Made by a program: the position numbers and the translations under genes. Source: Pycnococcus provasolii (lineage: Eukaryota > Chlorophyta > Pseudoscourfieldiophyceae > Pseudoscourfieldiales). From it: 64,000 nt of DNA. Position 1 is the first letter of the stretch. Each line of letters opens with the position of its first letter. The stretch is from NCBI GenBank assembly GCA_049487715.1, contig CP150570.1, positions 1-64,000 on the forward strand, read 5' to 3'. The notes beneath the pieces were generated by a model, which was not told where the DNA came from, searched no databases, and worked only from the letters and a program-made list of their open reading frames with translations. Below are positions 29,764 through 40,654 of the stretch, one piece after another.

Positions 29764-31572
29764 ATGTTCAAGAAGGGTGTGAAGATCAAGGCGGAAAGTA
29801 AACTCGGGGAAGCTCACGTGAAAACGCTTCGGCGGGATCTTTTGGAGTCGCTGCCGTTCTTAGATGAAACCATGCTGGATACCATCATGCCGCGCAAAAC
29901 GCCCATACACATCGTCAAACTCTCCAACAGGACGTTCGTCTTCAAAGCAGGAGCGGAGGGAAACCCAGTCTTCTTTGACCCGGAGGGGAGAGGGGTGTAC
30001 CTACCCACGCTGTACGCCATCTGGAAAATGCCAACGGGAACCGTACCCGCCGTGTGCACGTACAGCGAAGTCTCCAGAAAACTACTGCACGGAGCAGACC
30101 TCATGATGCCCGGGGTCGTCGCGAGCGACACGCTCGGAGAATTCAAGTTGGGTGACGTGCGCGCGGCGTACGTATGCGCACCTGACGGAACGAGAAGGCA
30201 CACGCAACCCTTCGCTGTCGGTACCATGGAGACGGACAGCGACACCGTCGCCAAAAACGGGCTCAAGGGGAAGGGACTACGAAATATACACGTGTTTGGA
30301 GACCTCATCTGGGAAATGGGCGACAAGTCAAAGCCGCACGTCAGCTTCCAAAAAGATCGGTGCTTCCTCGAGGATGACCCGAGCCTACCTGAGGAGGATC
30401 CTGAGCCCGCGGCGCCGGCGCCCGCGCAGTCCAAACAAGCCGCTGCCGCCGCTGAGTCGTCCGACTCGTCCGACTCGGAGGACGACGACGACGACTCGGA
30501 AGATGACATTGACGAGGTTGTCGACGGTGTGAAGGCGATGAGTGTGAAAAAGGAGCTCACGATCGACGAGAAGGTGGAGCTCGCGCTGAAGAGAGCACTT
30601 CTTGCGGTTGCCGACGGCGACCTGCCCATCCCCAGCGACAAATTCTTCAACGATCGCATGAAGCCGCACTTGAACGAACTCGACGCCGACGTGAAGAAGT
30701 CGTCGTACAAGAAGGCTTCGAAAATCTTCTCCACATTCGAAAAGAAAAAGTGGCTCAGCCTCAAGGCGATCCACAAGGTGGAGAATCTTGTGGCAGTCAA
30801 TCGCGATGCCGCGCCTCTGCAGGAGCTGATGCAGGAGGAGGGCGTCTTGGGAAGCGCGTCGGGTGCTGCTTCTGGTGCTGGCGGCGGGGAATCTGCCGCT
30901 GGAGGCAGCGCGGAGGGGGAAGGGCGAGGGCGCGTCATCATCTCCACGCACTACAAGGTGGGTAGCATGCTGCGTCCCATCTTCGGTGCGGCGGCGCAGA
31001 TGGACCGCGATCGCACATTCAGCGAGACGGACGTGAGAGAAAACCTGAACAACTACCTCACGCAGAATCAGCTATGGATAGACGGGGGCGACCGGTCGAA
31101 GGGGTGCAAGATGGACGACCTGCTTCTCGACGGACTCGTGAATAAAAAGGAGAAAGAGGAGATGGCAGATGCGACATTCTCGCTGGACGAAATGATCTCC
31201 AAGCTCATCGCAAAGCTGCAGGCGCTCACGCACGTTCGCCGGTTCCCTCCGGATGGCGGCGAGCCGCTCGAGAACACGAGAAAGGGCCAGTGCAAGCACG
31301 TCTTCATCCAAGTGGAGGATCGTCACGCGGGGCGAAAATTCATCACTCGCATTTCAGGGATGGAGTACTTTGCCATGGAACCAGAGGAGCTGGCGAACAG
31401 CCTTCAAAAGGTGTACAACGCGAGCTCGAGCGTCGCAAAGCTTCCTGGTAAGCAGGAGACGGGAAAGGAAATTTCGATTCAAGGCAATCTGCTCACGGAA
31501 GCTGCGACGTACCTGCGCGACGTGATGGGTGTTCCTGAGCAGTACATTGACCGGAATGACAAGCGAAAGTAA
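29764..31572 (+). CDS. EIF2D: Translation initiation factor eIF2D (ligatin)
   Basis: 602 residues, close to the ~584 of human eIF2D. Order: DUF1947/pre-PUA region starting MFKKGVKIKAESKLG, a PUA domain (~95-175; MPGVVASDTLGEFKLGDVRA), an acidic linker (SSDSSDSEDDDDDSEDD), a winged-helix region (~265-355; DKFFNDRMKPHL), a SWIB/MDM2-like domain (~390-480; HYKVGSMLRPIFG, FSETDVRENLNNYL) and a C-terminal SUI1/eIF1-like fold (~500-595; GEPLENTRKGQCKHVFIQVE). eIF2D delivers initiator tRNA independently of GTP and recycles 40S subunits. A copy of the dispersed repeat starts 7 bp after its stop. Confidence 0.93.
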   Translation: MFKKGVKIKAESKLGEAHVKTLRRDLLESLPFLDETMLDTIMPRKTPIHIVKLSNRTFVFKAGAEGNPVFFDPEGRGVYLPTLYAIWKMPTGTVPAVCTYSEVSRKLLHGADLMMPGVVASDTLGEFKLGDVRAAYVCAPDGTRRHTQPFAVGTMETDSDTVAKNGLKGKGLRNIHVFGDLIWEMGDKSKPHVSFQKDRCFLEDDPSLPEEDPEPAAPAPAQSKQAAAAAESSDSSDSEDDDDDSEDDIDEVVDGVKAMSVKKELTIDEKVELALKRALLAVADGDLPIPSDKFFNDRMKPHLNELDADVKKSSYKKASKIFSTFEKKKWLSLKAIHKVENLVAVNRDAAPLQELMQEEGVLGSASGAASGAGGGESAAGGSAEGEGRGRVIISTHYKVGSMLRPIFGAAAQMDRDRTFSETDVRENLNNYLTQNQLWIDGGDRSKGCKMDDLLLDGLVNKKEKEEMADATFSLDEMISKLIAKLQALTHVRRFPPDGGEPLENTRKGQCKHVFIQVEDRHAGRKFITRISGMEYFAMEPEELANSLQKVYNASSSVAKLPGKQETGKEISIQGNLLTEAATYLRDVMGVPEQYIDRNDKRK

Positions 31573-31578
31573 CGCTGA

Positions 31579-31680
31579 GATCCCTTTCAGTAATGGAGTG
31601 TGCTATACTTTGTCCAACGGTCGTCCATTCACACCATTCACGTTCATCATACAGCCCATGCAGCGCGTAATTTTCGTATC
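31579..31680 (+). repeat. Dispersed 3'-flank repeat, copy 3
   Basis: The + strand from GATCCCTTTCAGTAATGGAG through CAACGGTCGTCCATTC and a shortened AGCCCAT..GCGCGT tail matches the minus strand of 1226-1110. It is in sense orientation directly after the eIF2D stop. A CCGCCACCACC simple repeat follows at 31680-31708. Confidence 0.8.
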
Positions 31681-31848
31681 GCCGCCGCCGCCACCACCAC
31701 CGCCCGAATCGACGTACTTTCCCGACGATTAGGACCTAATAGAGCGTACGATGGGATGGGGTCGTGAGATCTAAAAATTTTGTTTCACACATGAATACGA
31801 ATAACCGAGCGGCGACGACACCAACACGATAAGCCGCCCATGCCATCG

Positions 31849-34800
31849 TCATCGCCCTGTACTCGGCCGACTAGATGCACGCGGTGCACTGAAGCGAGCA
31901 GGCCGTGCGCTGCCTCCTCGCCAGCCGCCAATCGACGGTGCATGCACTGGACTCGGAACGGCGGTTGGTATTGCGGAGGGTGCCGTCTGCGTGCCGTGCT
32001 GAGCCACCGGCGCAGTGGAAGGACGCGCGGACGAATATGGAGGAGCAGGAGATGGCGGGTACTCCGCATGGGATGGTGGATCCGCGACACCATGCGCGGC
32101 GCGAAGAGACGCAAGCTCTTGATCGCGACGCTCAATCTCGCGATGGCTGAGCTCCAGACGGCCAAGCAGCTCTTCGATGCGCTCACGTTCCCACTGTACG
32201 ATCTCGTTCAAGGCTCTCGACGTGCCACCCGTGCGTAGCGATCCCTTCAAAGCTGGCTGGAATCCGCCGCCCGCCGCCGTGCTCGGGCGAGATGCCGACT
32301 CTGAGCGACTCACCGGGGGACTGCGAATGGCCTTGCTCGCTCGGAAGGCACCTCGTGACTCGTACAGTGGGTGCTTCGATCCTGCCGACGACCCTCGGTC
32401 AGCTGCGGGTGTCGATGGTGTCGAGGATGATGGTCCACCCTTTGCCGAGGAACGCTTGCTGCCCTCCAGCTGGAAGATGCGCGTCTCCAGCTTATTGAGC
32501 TTGTCTCCCAGCGTTTTATTTTCCTTGCGAAGCTCGGCGTTATCCTCGAGAAGAGCCTCGTTCTGCCGCATCATGTCGCCGTTGCTCTTCACGCGTCTGC
32601 GCTCGGCGCGATCCACGCGCGCCTCGAGGGCGGAATTCAACCCCTCGAGCATATTCCTTTGCCGCAAAAGCTCTGACTCCGAGCGATCCTTGTCTGCGAT
32701 GAACTCAGGGTCTAGGTCGGAATTGTCGCGGAAGCGGTTCAGTGTCTTCTCCACCTTAATTGCAATCTCGCGAAGAACGGCGTCTTTGCTGTGACCTGCC
32801 GGCGCGGTGAGAGCGCGGGCAAGCTCGTTGGAGTAGTTGCTCAGACTGCGCTCGCAGTCTGATTTCTTCATGCGAATCTCCGAGAGTTCCTTTCGCAGCG
32901 ATCTGTTAGCCGTCTTTTCGCGATCCAGCACTCGTTCGAGCATCTCGTTGCGCTCAGCCTCCTTCATGAAGTCCGAGTCCATCTCCTGAGCCGCCTTCTT
33001 CAGGCGTGCCAGCTCCTCCTCTCGCGGCGCCACCTGCTCTCGCATTTCAGCTTGCCAGTGGTCGAGCACAACACGGTGCTTCTCAAGCGTATCGTTCTTT
33101 CTTTTCAGCATCAGAATCGACTGCTCTTTCTGCCCAATCACATTCTCACGCGCCTGCAGCTCGCTCTGCAGCTCCATGATGCGTTTCTTGTGACCCTCAA
33201 TTTCCTCCTGCAGAGACTTGTTCGCCTTCACGACTTTCTCGTGCTTCTTGTCAGCCTCGCTCTCTCCCTTGCGCGCGCGCTCGACGTTTCTCCGCGCGAC
33301 GCTCATCTCCGCGCGCAAGTTCTGAATTCGCATGATCGCGTTTTTCACCTCAACGTGCTTTTGGTGGTGGAATGCGTCAAAATCCTCCTCGTCCACCTCG
33401 TCTGTCACCGTCAGCAGATCCTGCATCTCCTGCGCGTCATCTTCAAACTTCGTCCTTTGATTAGCCATCTCCTCGACAATCTGGCGCACCTGCTCGACAT
33501 GCCGGCTCTCAACCTCCGCCTCGCGAGCTTGGTTGTCACGCACAATCGTGGCGATCTCATCCTTAAGCGAGGTGATGCGCTCGTCCGTCTCTATTTTCAG
33601 TGCCTGGTACCGCGCCACCTCGATCGCAAGCTTGCGCTCGTACAGAGTCTCGAGCTCCTCCGCCGCCGTGAGGTGCGCGCCCTCAAGCGCCCGCATTGCA
33701 CCCGTAGCCTCGAAGTCGCGCATGTTGTGGTCCTCATTCGTGAGGCGCAGCTTTTCCTCATACTTACTGCGCACCTCGTCGAGCGTCTCCTCGTACTTTG
33801 CGGCGAGATCCTTCTGCGCCTGCGCGTTGATGAGTTCCTTGAACTCAATCTCGCTCTTCAGATCGTCAATCGCCGCCGTCCTGTCCACAATCTCTCTCGC
33901 CGTCTCTTCAATGTCCTCCTTCAGCATGTGAACAACCGTGGGAACCATGGCCCAGTCCATGCAGTCCATCACCTTCGGCACGGCACCCACGAGCCCCTTG
34001 CGTATCGGCGACGGAAGCACGGATCCGTACAGCAGCACGGAAAGAGATGAGACGAAGATCTGGCCGTGCTCGTCGCACGAGACGTATATGTCTTGGTCCG
34101 CCGACACCGCGGAACACGTGACACCGCTGATGTGCAGCTGCATCTCGCGACGATGGTTGTGCGCTGTGCTCTGCACTTTCGATGCCAATGCGATGTCGCC
34201 ATTTCCGACCCACGGGACGCTGATCAGACTCCCCGTGGTGGACGCGGTTAGGCATACGCGCCCATTGCCTAGCAGATTGATGCATCTTGCTTGTGTGAAG
34301 TCCCTGATTTCAGTGTGCGTGTGTGTATGTGTGTGTGTGTGTGCGTGTTTAGATTGGCCAGTGAGTTGTGCTTACGAGCCATGCCCAGCTTGATGGTAGG
34401 TAGTTCGAGGTAGACGTACTTGTCCTGAACGTAGTGCGACCCTCCACGCTCAAATCCTTCTTCCTTGCCCCCATTCATATCGACGCCGACTAAGTTCAGC
34501 GCTCTTTGGGACACTTTTTTGAAAGATGCCGATATGGACATCTTGAAGTCGCCGTTGCCATCCTTGAGAAATCGCAGGGTGGAGTCCGCGTTGTTGATCA
34601 CCGTCAAGCAAACGGGGTGTCGAGGTGGCAGAGCCACCGGCGCTGCCGCAGGGGCACTTTCATATCCGTAGCCGCCCGCCTCCGCCTCCTCCTGATCCTC
34701 CTTTTTCTTGTGATCTGCGAGACGCGCGTGGGAGAGGTAGTTGCTATCTTCGTACGGCTCACACGTGATGACATCCAAGGATCCATGGCTTGAAATCTCG

Positions 34801-36764
34801 AGTGACTTTGACACGTAGTCGTGGTCAATGATGCGCTGGCCGAATGCGACGTTCCATTCGTAAACGGCGCCGCCCTTGTCGCCCGAGTACAGCGCAAGGT
34901 CGTCCGCGCGCCACTTCAGCGAGTAGACCTGGTTGAAGTGACCCTTCAGCACATGCAGTGCTTCCACCTGCCCACGAGGGAGAAGGCACTCCGTGGTAGA
35001 GTATATTTGAATGACGCTCTGGCGCGCGATGGCAAACAGATGGCCGTGGTTCGAAAATGCAACCGCGCGCACATTCTGGTACTGAATTTCATTTCGCACG
35101 AGCAGGTCGTTGCCCATCAGCTCAAGCAGCGTTACCTTCCTGCCCGCGACGAGCACGAGATTGCCGTCCGGGTGCATGGAAGTGCAGTGCAATTCCTCGG
35201 GGAAGCGTTTTGTGAGTATCGCTCGCTTCAGCTGATAGTTCCAGATGCGCACGGCGCCGTCTCTTCCCACGGTAGAGAAGAAGGGTAGATTTCTGCATAT
35301 GCTGACGCTGTTCACGGCACCCTCGTGAAAGCCTCCAAATGCCTCCGCGAACTTTGGGCGTTGCAGCGGATCCGCTGGCAGCGAAGCTGCCATTAGCTGA
35401 CTGTCGTTGCGCACGAGAACAAGCGACGTGCCGCCACCGTTGATGCTGATTCCCGAGACGCGCACCGCCGCGCCCGCGACGAAGTTAGGATCGCGCTGCG
35501 CCTCGTTGAACGAGTCGCTTTGCGTGAGAAAGTCGGCACCCGCTGCCCCCGCTGCGCCGTTGCCACCACCTGCTCCTGTTGATGCGGCGGCGGCGGCGGC
35601 GGCGGCGGTTCTCTTCGACGAAGGTGCGTCCTTGTCGGAATTCGATGCAGCTACCATCGCATCGACGGGAACGTCAATCGACCGTCCGATGTTCCACCCG
35701 TATCCTGAGTACGCCGCGGCGTCGAGGCCGCCGTCATCATTCGCCTCGCCGTCGCCAGCTTTGCTTTTGTTCGTTCCGGCGTTCTCGCCTTCGTCGCCGC
35801 TCTCTCCTCCATGGTACTCGAAGCAAAGCACCTTCGTACCTACACCGGCGACGACGAACCCGTCGACGGAGTAGCTGATGTGGTTGGGCACGAGCAGTTC
35901 GCCCGTCTCGTTGGGAAGCCTGACTTTCGCGGCGAGGTTCTGCCCCTTGAAGATGAGCACGAACGGCGGAACGTTCTCCTCCGTGTCGCTTCCTCCGCAC
36001 GTGACGGCAAGTTGTCCGCTGAGAAGGTACGTGGCTGCTCGGAACGGTCGCACGGTGGTGAGTTTGGGCGCAAGGACGGAGCTTCGGCACACCTCCGTTT
36101 GCCTTTCGCTTCTTCTCCACCCTCTGACGAAGTTGTCGCTGATGGTGGCAAAGTCGTACAGCGCATCCTCTTCTGTCGACAGGCTGCTGCACATGGCGAA
36201 CGCCGTGTTATCCGGGTTCTTGACGACGAGCGTCGGCTTAAGGCTGTCCTTTGGGTTCCAGAGTGTGATGAGAAAGTCCGGCTCTCCGGACATGACGATG
36301 AGCGTGCTTGAGTCTCCTGAGAAGCTCGCTGCGACGACTTCCGTCGACTTGACGTGGTCCGCGACGGGAAACTTGAACGTCGCCACGCGCGGCACGGCGT
36401 TGAACGCCCCGCCGGCAGACTCCGGCACGGCTGCATTTTTCAGCAGTTTTGCGAGCGAGTACACGGCGACTCTCGACGGCTTCGTCGCGCCTGCTCTTCT
36501 TTCCAACGACGCTAGCAGTTTTTTGTTCGGGTCCGGCGTGACTGACGTGACTCTCCATCGCCGCGCCTTGTCGAGTTCGTGCACGGTGGATTCGGACGAG
36601 GCTGTGTTAAGGAGCGCGAAGTGCGCGCCGACGGGGTAGAGCACGGAGGTATCGTCGACGTGCAGGAGTGCTTTGTGCACGTGCGAGTTGACTCCCAGAG
36701 CGAATAACGGGGATAACAGCGCGCCCGTGTCTGGATACGACGTGCGGTCGCCGGCGTGCGCCAT
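31849..36764 (-). CDS. CFAP57: Cilia- and flagella-associated protein 57 (WD repeats plus coiled coil)
   Basis: Two exons, complement(31849..34268, 34377..36764; the last base of the first coding exon is 34376), about 1602 residues. The 107-bp phase-1 intron runs GTAAGCACAA..TGCTAG and is rich in TG dinucleotides. The N-terminal ~850 residues form WD-repeat propellers opening SHVHKALLHVDDTSVLYPVG, as in CFAP57/WDR65, and the intron splits the last propeller blades. A ~550-residue coiled coil follows, then a disordered Ser/Pro-rich tail. In Chlamydomonas FAP57 anchors a subset of inner dynein arms on the axoneme. Its presence implies this organism makes, or recently made, flagella. An Ala-rich insert is encoded by a GCG/GCC repeat near 35580. 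Confidence 0.88.
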
Positions 36765-37395
36765 CGAGGGAGCTCTTACTAAGATAAGAGTGCACTACAG
36801 TATTGACAATAGTGAAGGGAGGAAGGTGTCGGAACTCGGAAGAAACAGTGAAGTGTGTTTTGACTGGCAAGAACCAGCCTTATTACGGATAGAGGGGACA
36901 AAAAAAGGGCAAGCCAGGGGCCAGTCCGGTAAGGTGTAAGGGCTTGCAAGGGGTTGCCCGAAATGAGGAAAGGTTATTCGGGCCATTGATCTGGTCTTAA
37001 AAGGGGTGTTTCTTGCAAGTCAACAAACAAAAAGGGTTCACCCACCTGTTACACCCCCGGCAGACAGGTGCCAGGTGGGGTGGGGCAGATTAGCGTTGAC
37101 CAAATGCTCCGCCCTCCGCACGAAGACTCTCTCTACCGGGCTGCCGGGTACACAGTCTATCGACCTATCGTGAGGAACGAACTTCGGGAACGTCCCTTTC
37201 CTTCTGGGAAACCCTTTAGACGTTAGGGTTTCCAACGTTAGGGTTAGGGTTAGGGTTAGGGTTGGGTTCGTGGCGTTCACGGTTCATCCCTGAAGGCGTC
37301 GGTTATTCATGCGATGCGCTTTTTGGGATTCCTCCCCCCCCCCCCCCCCCCCCCTTTTTCATGGAATCTGCGCTCATCCACCATAGTTAGCATCA
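36765..37395. promoter_or_regulatory. Divergent promoter CFAP57 / deaminase with telomeric repeats and poly-C
   Basis: 631 bp. A telobox TTAGGGTTT is at 37223-37231, then about four TTAGGG units at 37238-37264. A run of about 23 C residues lies at 37336-37354, followed by T residues, shortly before the + strand start codon. Otherwise plain. Confidence 0.55.
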
Positions 37396-38439
37396 ATGCG
37401 TGTTTCTTTCCCGCACGTCGAGCTTCACGCGCACTTGAACGGCTGTGTTCGCACGTCAACACTTCTTGAACTACTGCCCCGGGGAGAAGTTGCGGGAGAT
37501 CAAAATCACATTGGGCGACGACCCGCACGCACGCTCTCCGACTGCTTTCTCTTCTTTAGCCGTGTGCACTCATGCGTGAAAACCTTTGAGCATATCCGCA
37601 GAATCGCACTCGAAGCTATACAAGACTTCGCCGCTTCAGGCGCCGTGCACGTCGAACTACGCACGACGCCGAAAAACTTAAACGACACGTGCAACAAGCG
37701 CGCGTACGTCAAGGCGGTTCTCGAAGGCATGCAAGAGGGAATGCAAGCAGCCTCTCAACGACTGTGGTGTCGCCTCGTACTATCAGTCAACCGCGCTGAC
37801 ACTCTCGACGAAGCGCTCGATACAGTCCAAATCGCCGACGAATTTCGACGAAGCACGCGCGGTTTCGTCGTCGGCGTCGAACTTTCAGGAAACCCGCTCA
37901 TTGCTGGCGCGTGGGAACGACTCAAGCCAGCCTTTGACGAAGCCAAGCAAAGAGACTTGCGAGTCACTCTGCACTGTGCGGAAGTTGATGAGCAGGTCAC
38001 TTCGGGCGAGGCGATTGACATGGTGCGCTGGCGCCCAGACAGACTTGGGCACTGCGTGCGCACAGACACGGCGTTCGAGGCGCAACTGCTGATGTCGCAA
38101 ATCCCTGTGGAAATCTGCCTCAGCTCGAACATGACCACCGAGGCTGCCGAAAAGCTACCAAACGGCGACGTTGCCTCAGATCACATCTTTCGTCTTCTCA
38201 ACGATGCCCAAAGTCCCGTCTGCATATGCACGGACGACCCGAGTCTCTTCGATGTCACGGGCCCTTCGGAAATGCAGCTTGCTCAAAGAAGCTTCAGCCT
38301 TGACCCAAAGCACGATTTCGCACGCCTACTTCGCAATGCAGCCGCGGCAGCCTTCTTCGCGCCAGACGACGACGACGATGCGGCGGCAATGCGTGCAGAA
38401 TTAGAGCGCCGCCTTGACGAGTTTGTAAGTCAATATTAA
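37396..38439 (+). CDS. Adenosine/N6-methyl-AMP deaminase (ADAL/MAPDA type)
   Basis: 347 residues, close to the ~355 of the ADAL family. The zinc amidohydrolase ligands are visible: HAHLNG (residues ~11-16), LHCAEVDE, DRLGHC and the catalytic TDDPSLF. The HAHLNG variant, the short length and EVDEQ after the third ligand favour the ADAL/MAPDA branch, which in plants removes the methylamine of N6-methyl-AMP to give IMP, over classic adenosine deaminase. The product is probably cytosolic; no targeting peptide is seen. It runs toward the DUF1853 gene on the other strand (64 bp between stops). Confidence 0.88.
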   Translation: MRVSFPHVELHAHLNGCVRTSTLLELLPRGEVAGDQNHIGRRPARTLSDCFLFFSRVHSCVKTFEHIRRIALEAIQDFAASGAVHVELRTTPKNLNDTCNKRAYVKAVLEGMQEGMQAASQRLWCRLVLSVNRADTLDEALDTVQIADEFRRSTRGFVVGVELSGNPLIAGAWERLKPAFDEAKQRDLRVTLHCAEVDEQVTSGEAIDMVRWRPDRLGHCVRTDTAFEAQLLMSQIPVEICLSSNMTTEAAEKLPNGDVASDHIFRLLNDAQSPVCICTDDPSLFDVTGPSEMQLAQRSFSLDPKHDFARLLRNAAAAAFFAPDDDDDAAAMRAELERRLDEFVSQY

Positions 38440-38503
38440 AATATGTAATGTAATGTAACAGTACAGTATCCATTGACAAAATTGTACAGTAACCTAATAC
38501 CAA

Positions 38504-39784
38504 CTATAACCTTCTCGTTGGGACGGGGGAGAGCGACCTCGCGTCCGACGAAGGCACTTTGCCGCCGTTGGCATGAGGCCAGCCATCTTCCACTACCATA
38601 CCTCGCGACTCCTCAACCCACCAGCCGTTGTGGGCATTGCGCACCAACTCGACGACAAACTTGCGATTCGCGCGATCTCGACGAGCGGGCGACTCGTTCG
38701 CCGCCTCGTCGGCAATGGCGACGAGACGCCTGTGCAGCCGGTGCGCGTCGTCGTACACCTCGATGTTCTTCGCATCCATCGCGTAATTGCCTGGGACAAG
38801 CACGACGGGCGTCAGCCACGATGCTGTGTTTGGTAGGATGGCGAACTTTCTTCGCGTGCGATCGCCTCCGAGGAGAACCTCGAGCCGTGCAGATTCCGCC
38901 CGACGCACCCACCAGCCTTGCCAACCTCCAAGACCACGTGCGACGGACGATCGCCGCCGTGTGCTATCCGAATAGCATGCCATGGGCAGAAGCACGAATC
39001 CACGCAAGGCTCCAAGGCTGCCCGCGCATGTTGCGCGATCAGCACCGAGGGCACGACGTGCAGCTGCGACCGCCTCTTGCGTGCTTCCAAAAGCGAGCTG
39101 GTTGGAGACACGTCGCGCGGCGTCCACGAGTCTCTCACGCTTGTGCGGTCCACTCGTCCTGCACATTGCCCAAGCTTCCCCTTCGAATAGCTCAGGCACA
39201 GGTTTCGAGACGAGGTGCGTTGGCAGCTCGGTGGATTCGTCGTACACGAGGAACACCTTGCAGCTAAGCTCAAGGTGGTGGTATGTCGTTATTTTCTTCG
39301 CGAGGAGCAGGACGTCCATCTCTCCCAGCGTATTTTTTTTTTCGAAAGCCTGCACTTGCACGCGAAATGCGGCACTTTCGTGCGTGCTGTATCTTTGGAG
39401 GGCATACGCGATGCACCATTCGAAGAGCGCACCTAAGCTCTGTTTGTTGTTCGCTTCGTTAACGAACGCCGGGTCGGGCGCGTTATCAAGTTTGCGCAGC
39501 CATCGTTTGCTAAGTGTCCCCTTGTAACCCGCGCCAATCCATTCGAGCGGCACAGCCTTCAAGCGTCGGCATTTATGTATAAGCGGCGGCATGAACATGG
39601 CCGCTGCGAGCGTTCTGACAGCCGGGTTTTTTAAAGTGGTCGCGAAACGAAGCCACTGTCCCTTCAAAGATTGACGACTTTGAAGGGAGGTGAAGGAAGT
39701 GCGCAGGAGGATCCATAGAAGAATAAAAAGAACCTCAGGAGGGCACATGCACGCCATCATCACGAGATTATCAAGGGCTGACAT
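38504..39784 (-). CDS. DUF1853-family protein (PF08907-like)
   Basis: About 426 residues from ATG 39784; an ATG at 40021 would add 79 residues of Pro/Lys-rich sequence of doubtful value. The recognisable core is LGALFEWCIAYAL, then TLGEMDVLLLAKKITTYHHLEL and CKVFLVYD, and GPHKRERLVDAARRVSNQL. This resembles the bacterial DUF1853 signature (LGELDFL..HLELAVKF..DRL..K). The acidic E-x-D..H-x-E-x-x-x-K arrangement recalls a PD-(D/E)xK nuclease core, but that is inference. An N-terminal hydrophobic stretch (PPEVLFILLWILL) could be a membrane anchor or part of a leader. Function is unknown. Confidence 0.65.
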   Translation of the reverse strand: MSALDNLVMMACMCPPEVLFILLWILLRTSFTSLQSRQSLKGQWLRFATTLKNPAVRTLAAAMFMPPLIHKCRRLKAVPLEWIGAGYKGTLSKRWLRKLDNAPDPAFVNEANNKQSLGALFEWCIAYALQRYSTHESAAFRVQVQAFEKKNTLGEMDVLLLAKKITTYHHLELSCKVFLVYDESTELPTHLVSKPVPELFEGEAWAMCRTSGPHKRERLVDAARRVSNQLAFGSTQEAVAAARRALGADRATCAGSLGALRGFVLLPMACYSDSTRRRSSVARGLGGWQGWWVRRAESARLEVLLGGDRTRRKFAILPNTASWLTPVVLVPGNYAMDAKNIEVYDDAHRLHRRLVAIADEAANESPARRDRANRKFVVELVRNAHNGWWVEESRGMVVEDGWPHANGGKVPSSDARSLSPVPTRRL

Positions 39785-40406
39785 GCGAGAGGAGACTAGT
39801 CTATGGAGGGCGAGTGTGCGAGAGAACAGTTTGGGTTCGGGTTCGGGTTTGGGAAAAAGAAGGGTAGGGCATCTATCCAAGTTCTGTGGGACCCCGACCG
39901 TCCCCCAGAATCGTTTCTTGGGCTGTTTCTTGGGTCCCGGAAAACCAAACCAACCCCTGGGGGACTCCTGGGGGAAAGGGAATGGAAGGTCGGCGAGCCT
40001 CAGCTGAGGTCGAAGAAACATACCACTCACGGAAGAAACAGCCACGGGGGATCCCTTGCCGACCTGAGGTCTGGACTAGGAAGGCCTACTGCCTAAAAGC
40101 CTGCCATGACATGCGAAGTGGTTGAATGGAACCAACCACCTTCCACCTACAAGCTTGCACTTGAACTTGAACTTCACGCCATTTGGAAAGGCCTCATGCC
40201 TCCGAAACATTTCCCCTCCTGAGAGATGTCTGACATCTGATGAAGGGATGATGAGGTGGCATATGACCGGCAACCTTGAGTAAAGTACGGGTACCCGTAA
40301 GGTAAAGTTTACTTTTCGTTTTTCGACGAGTTCCGTTTTCCATGAGACCGTTTTCCCCATAGTCTAAGTACCTCCCACCGCGACACCGCGTCCGTTGTCC
40401 CTCCAC

Positions 40407-40437
<31 letters not shown>

Positions 40438-40654
40438 CCGAAAATGAACAACGCGAAGAACAAACTTGACTTGTCTCAGGATAACCTTATCTCTCCCGCT
40501 CGTCTCGTCTCGTCCAGTTCCCCTCTTAAGGTTTGTTCCTTTTTATTCTTAAGAAAAAAGACAGAAGTATCCTATCCCTTATTATTAATAAGGTAGATAC
40601 TTAAGTGCCTCGTCTACTCATAGTCTATTAATAGCCTGTTCTCTTCTACTGGCT
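39785..40654. other. Divergent intergenic region, DUF1853 / coiled-coil gene A
   Basis: 870 bp. It holds GGGTTCGGGTTCGGG-like short repeats at 39830-39850, a TGTCCC tandem run at 40403-40437, and an A/T-rich stretch just before the + strand start. No telobox was seen, unlike most other divergent promoters here. Confidence 0.5.
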
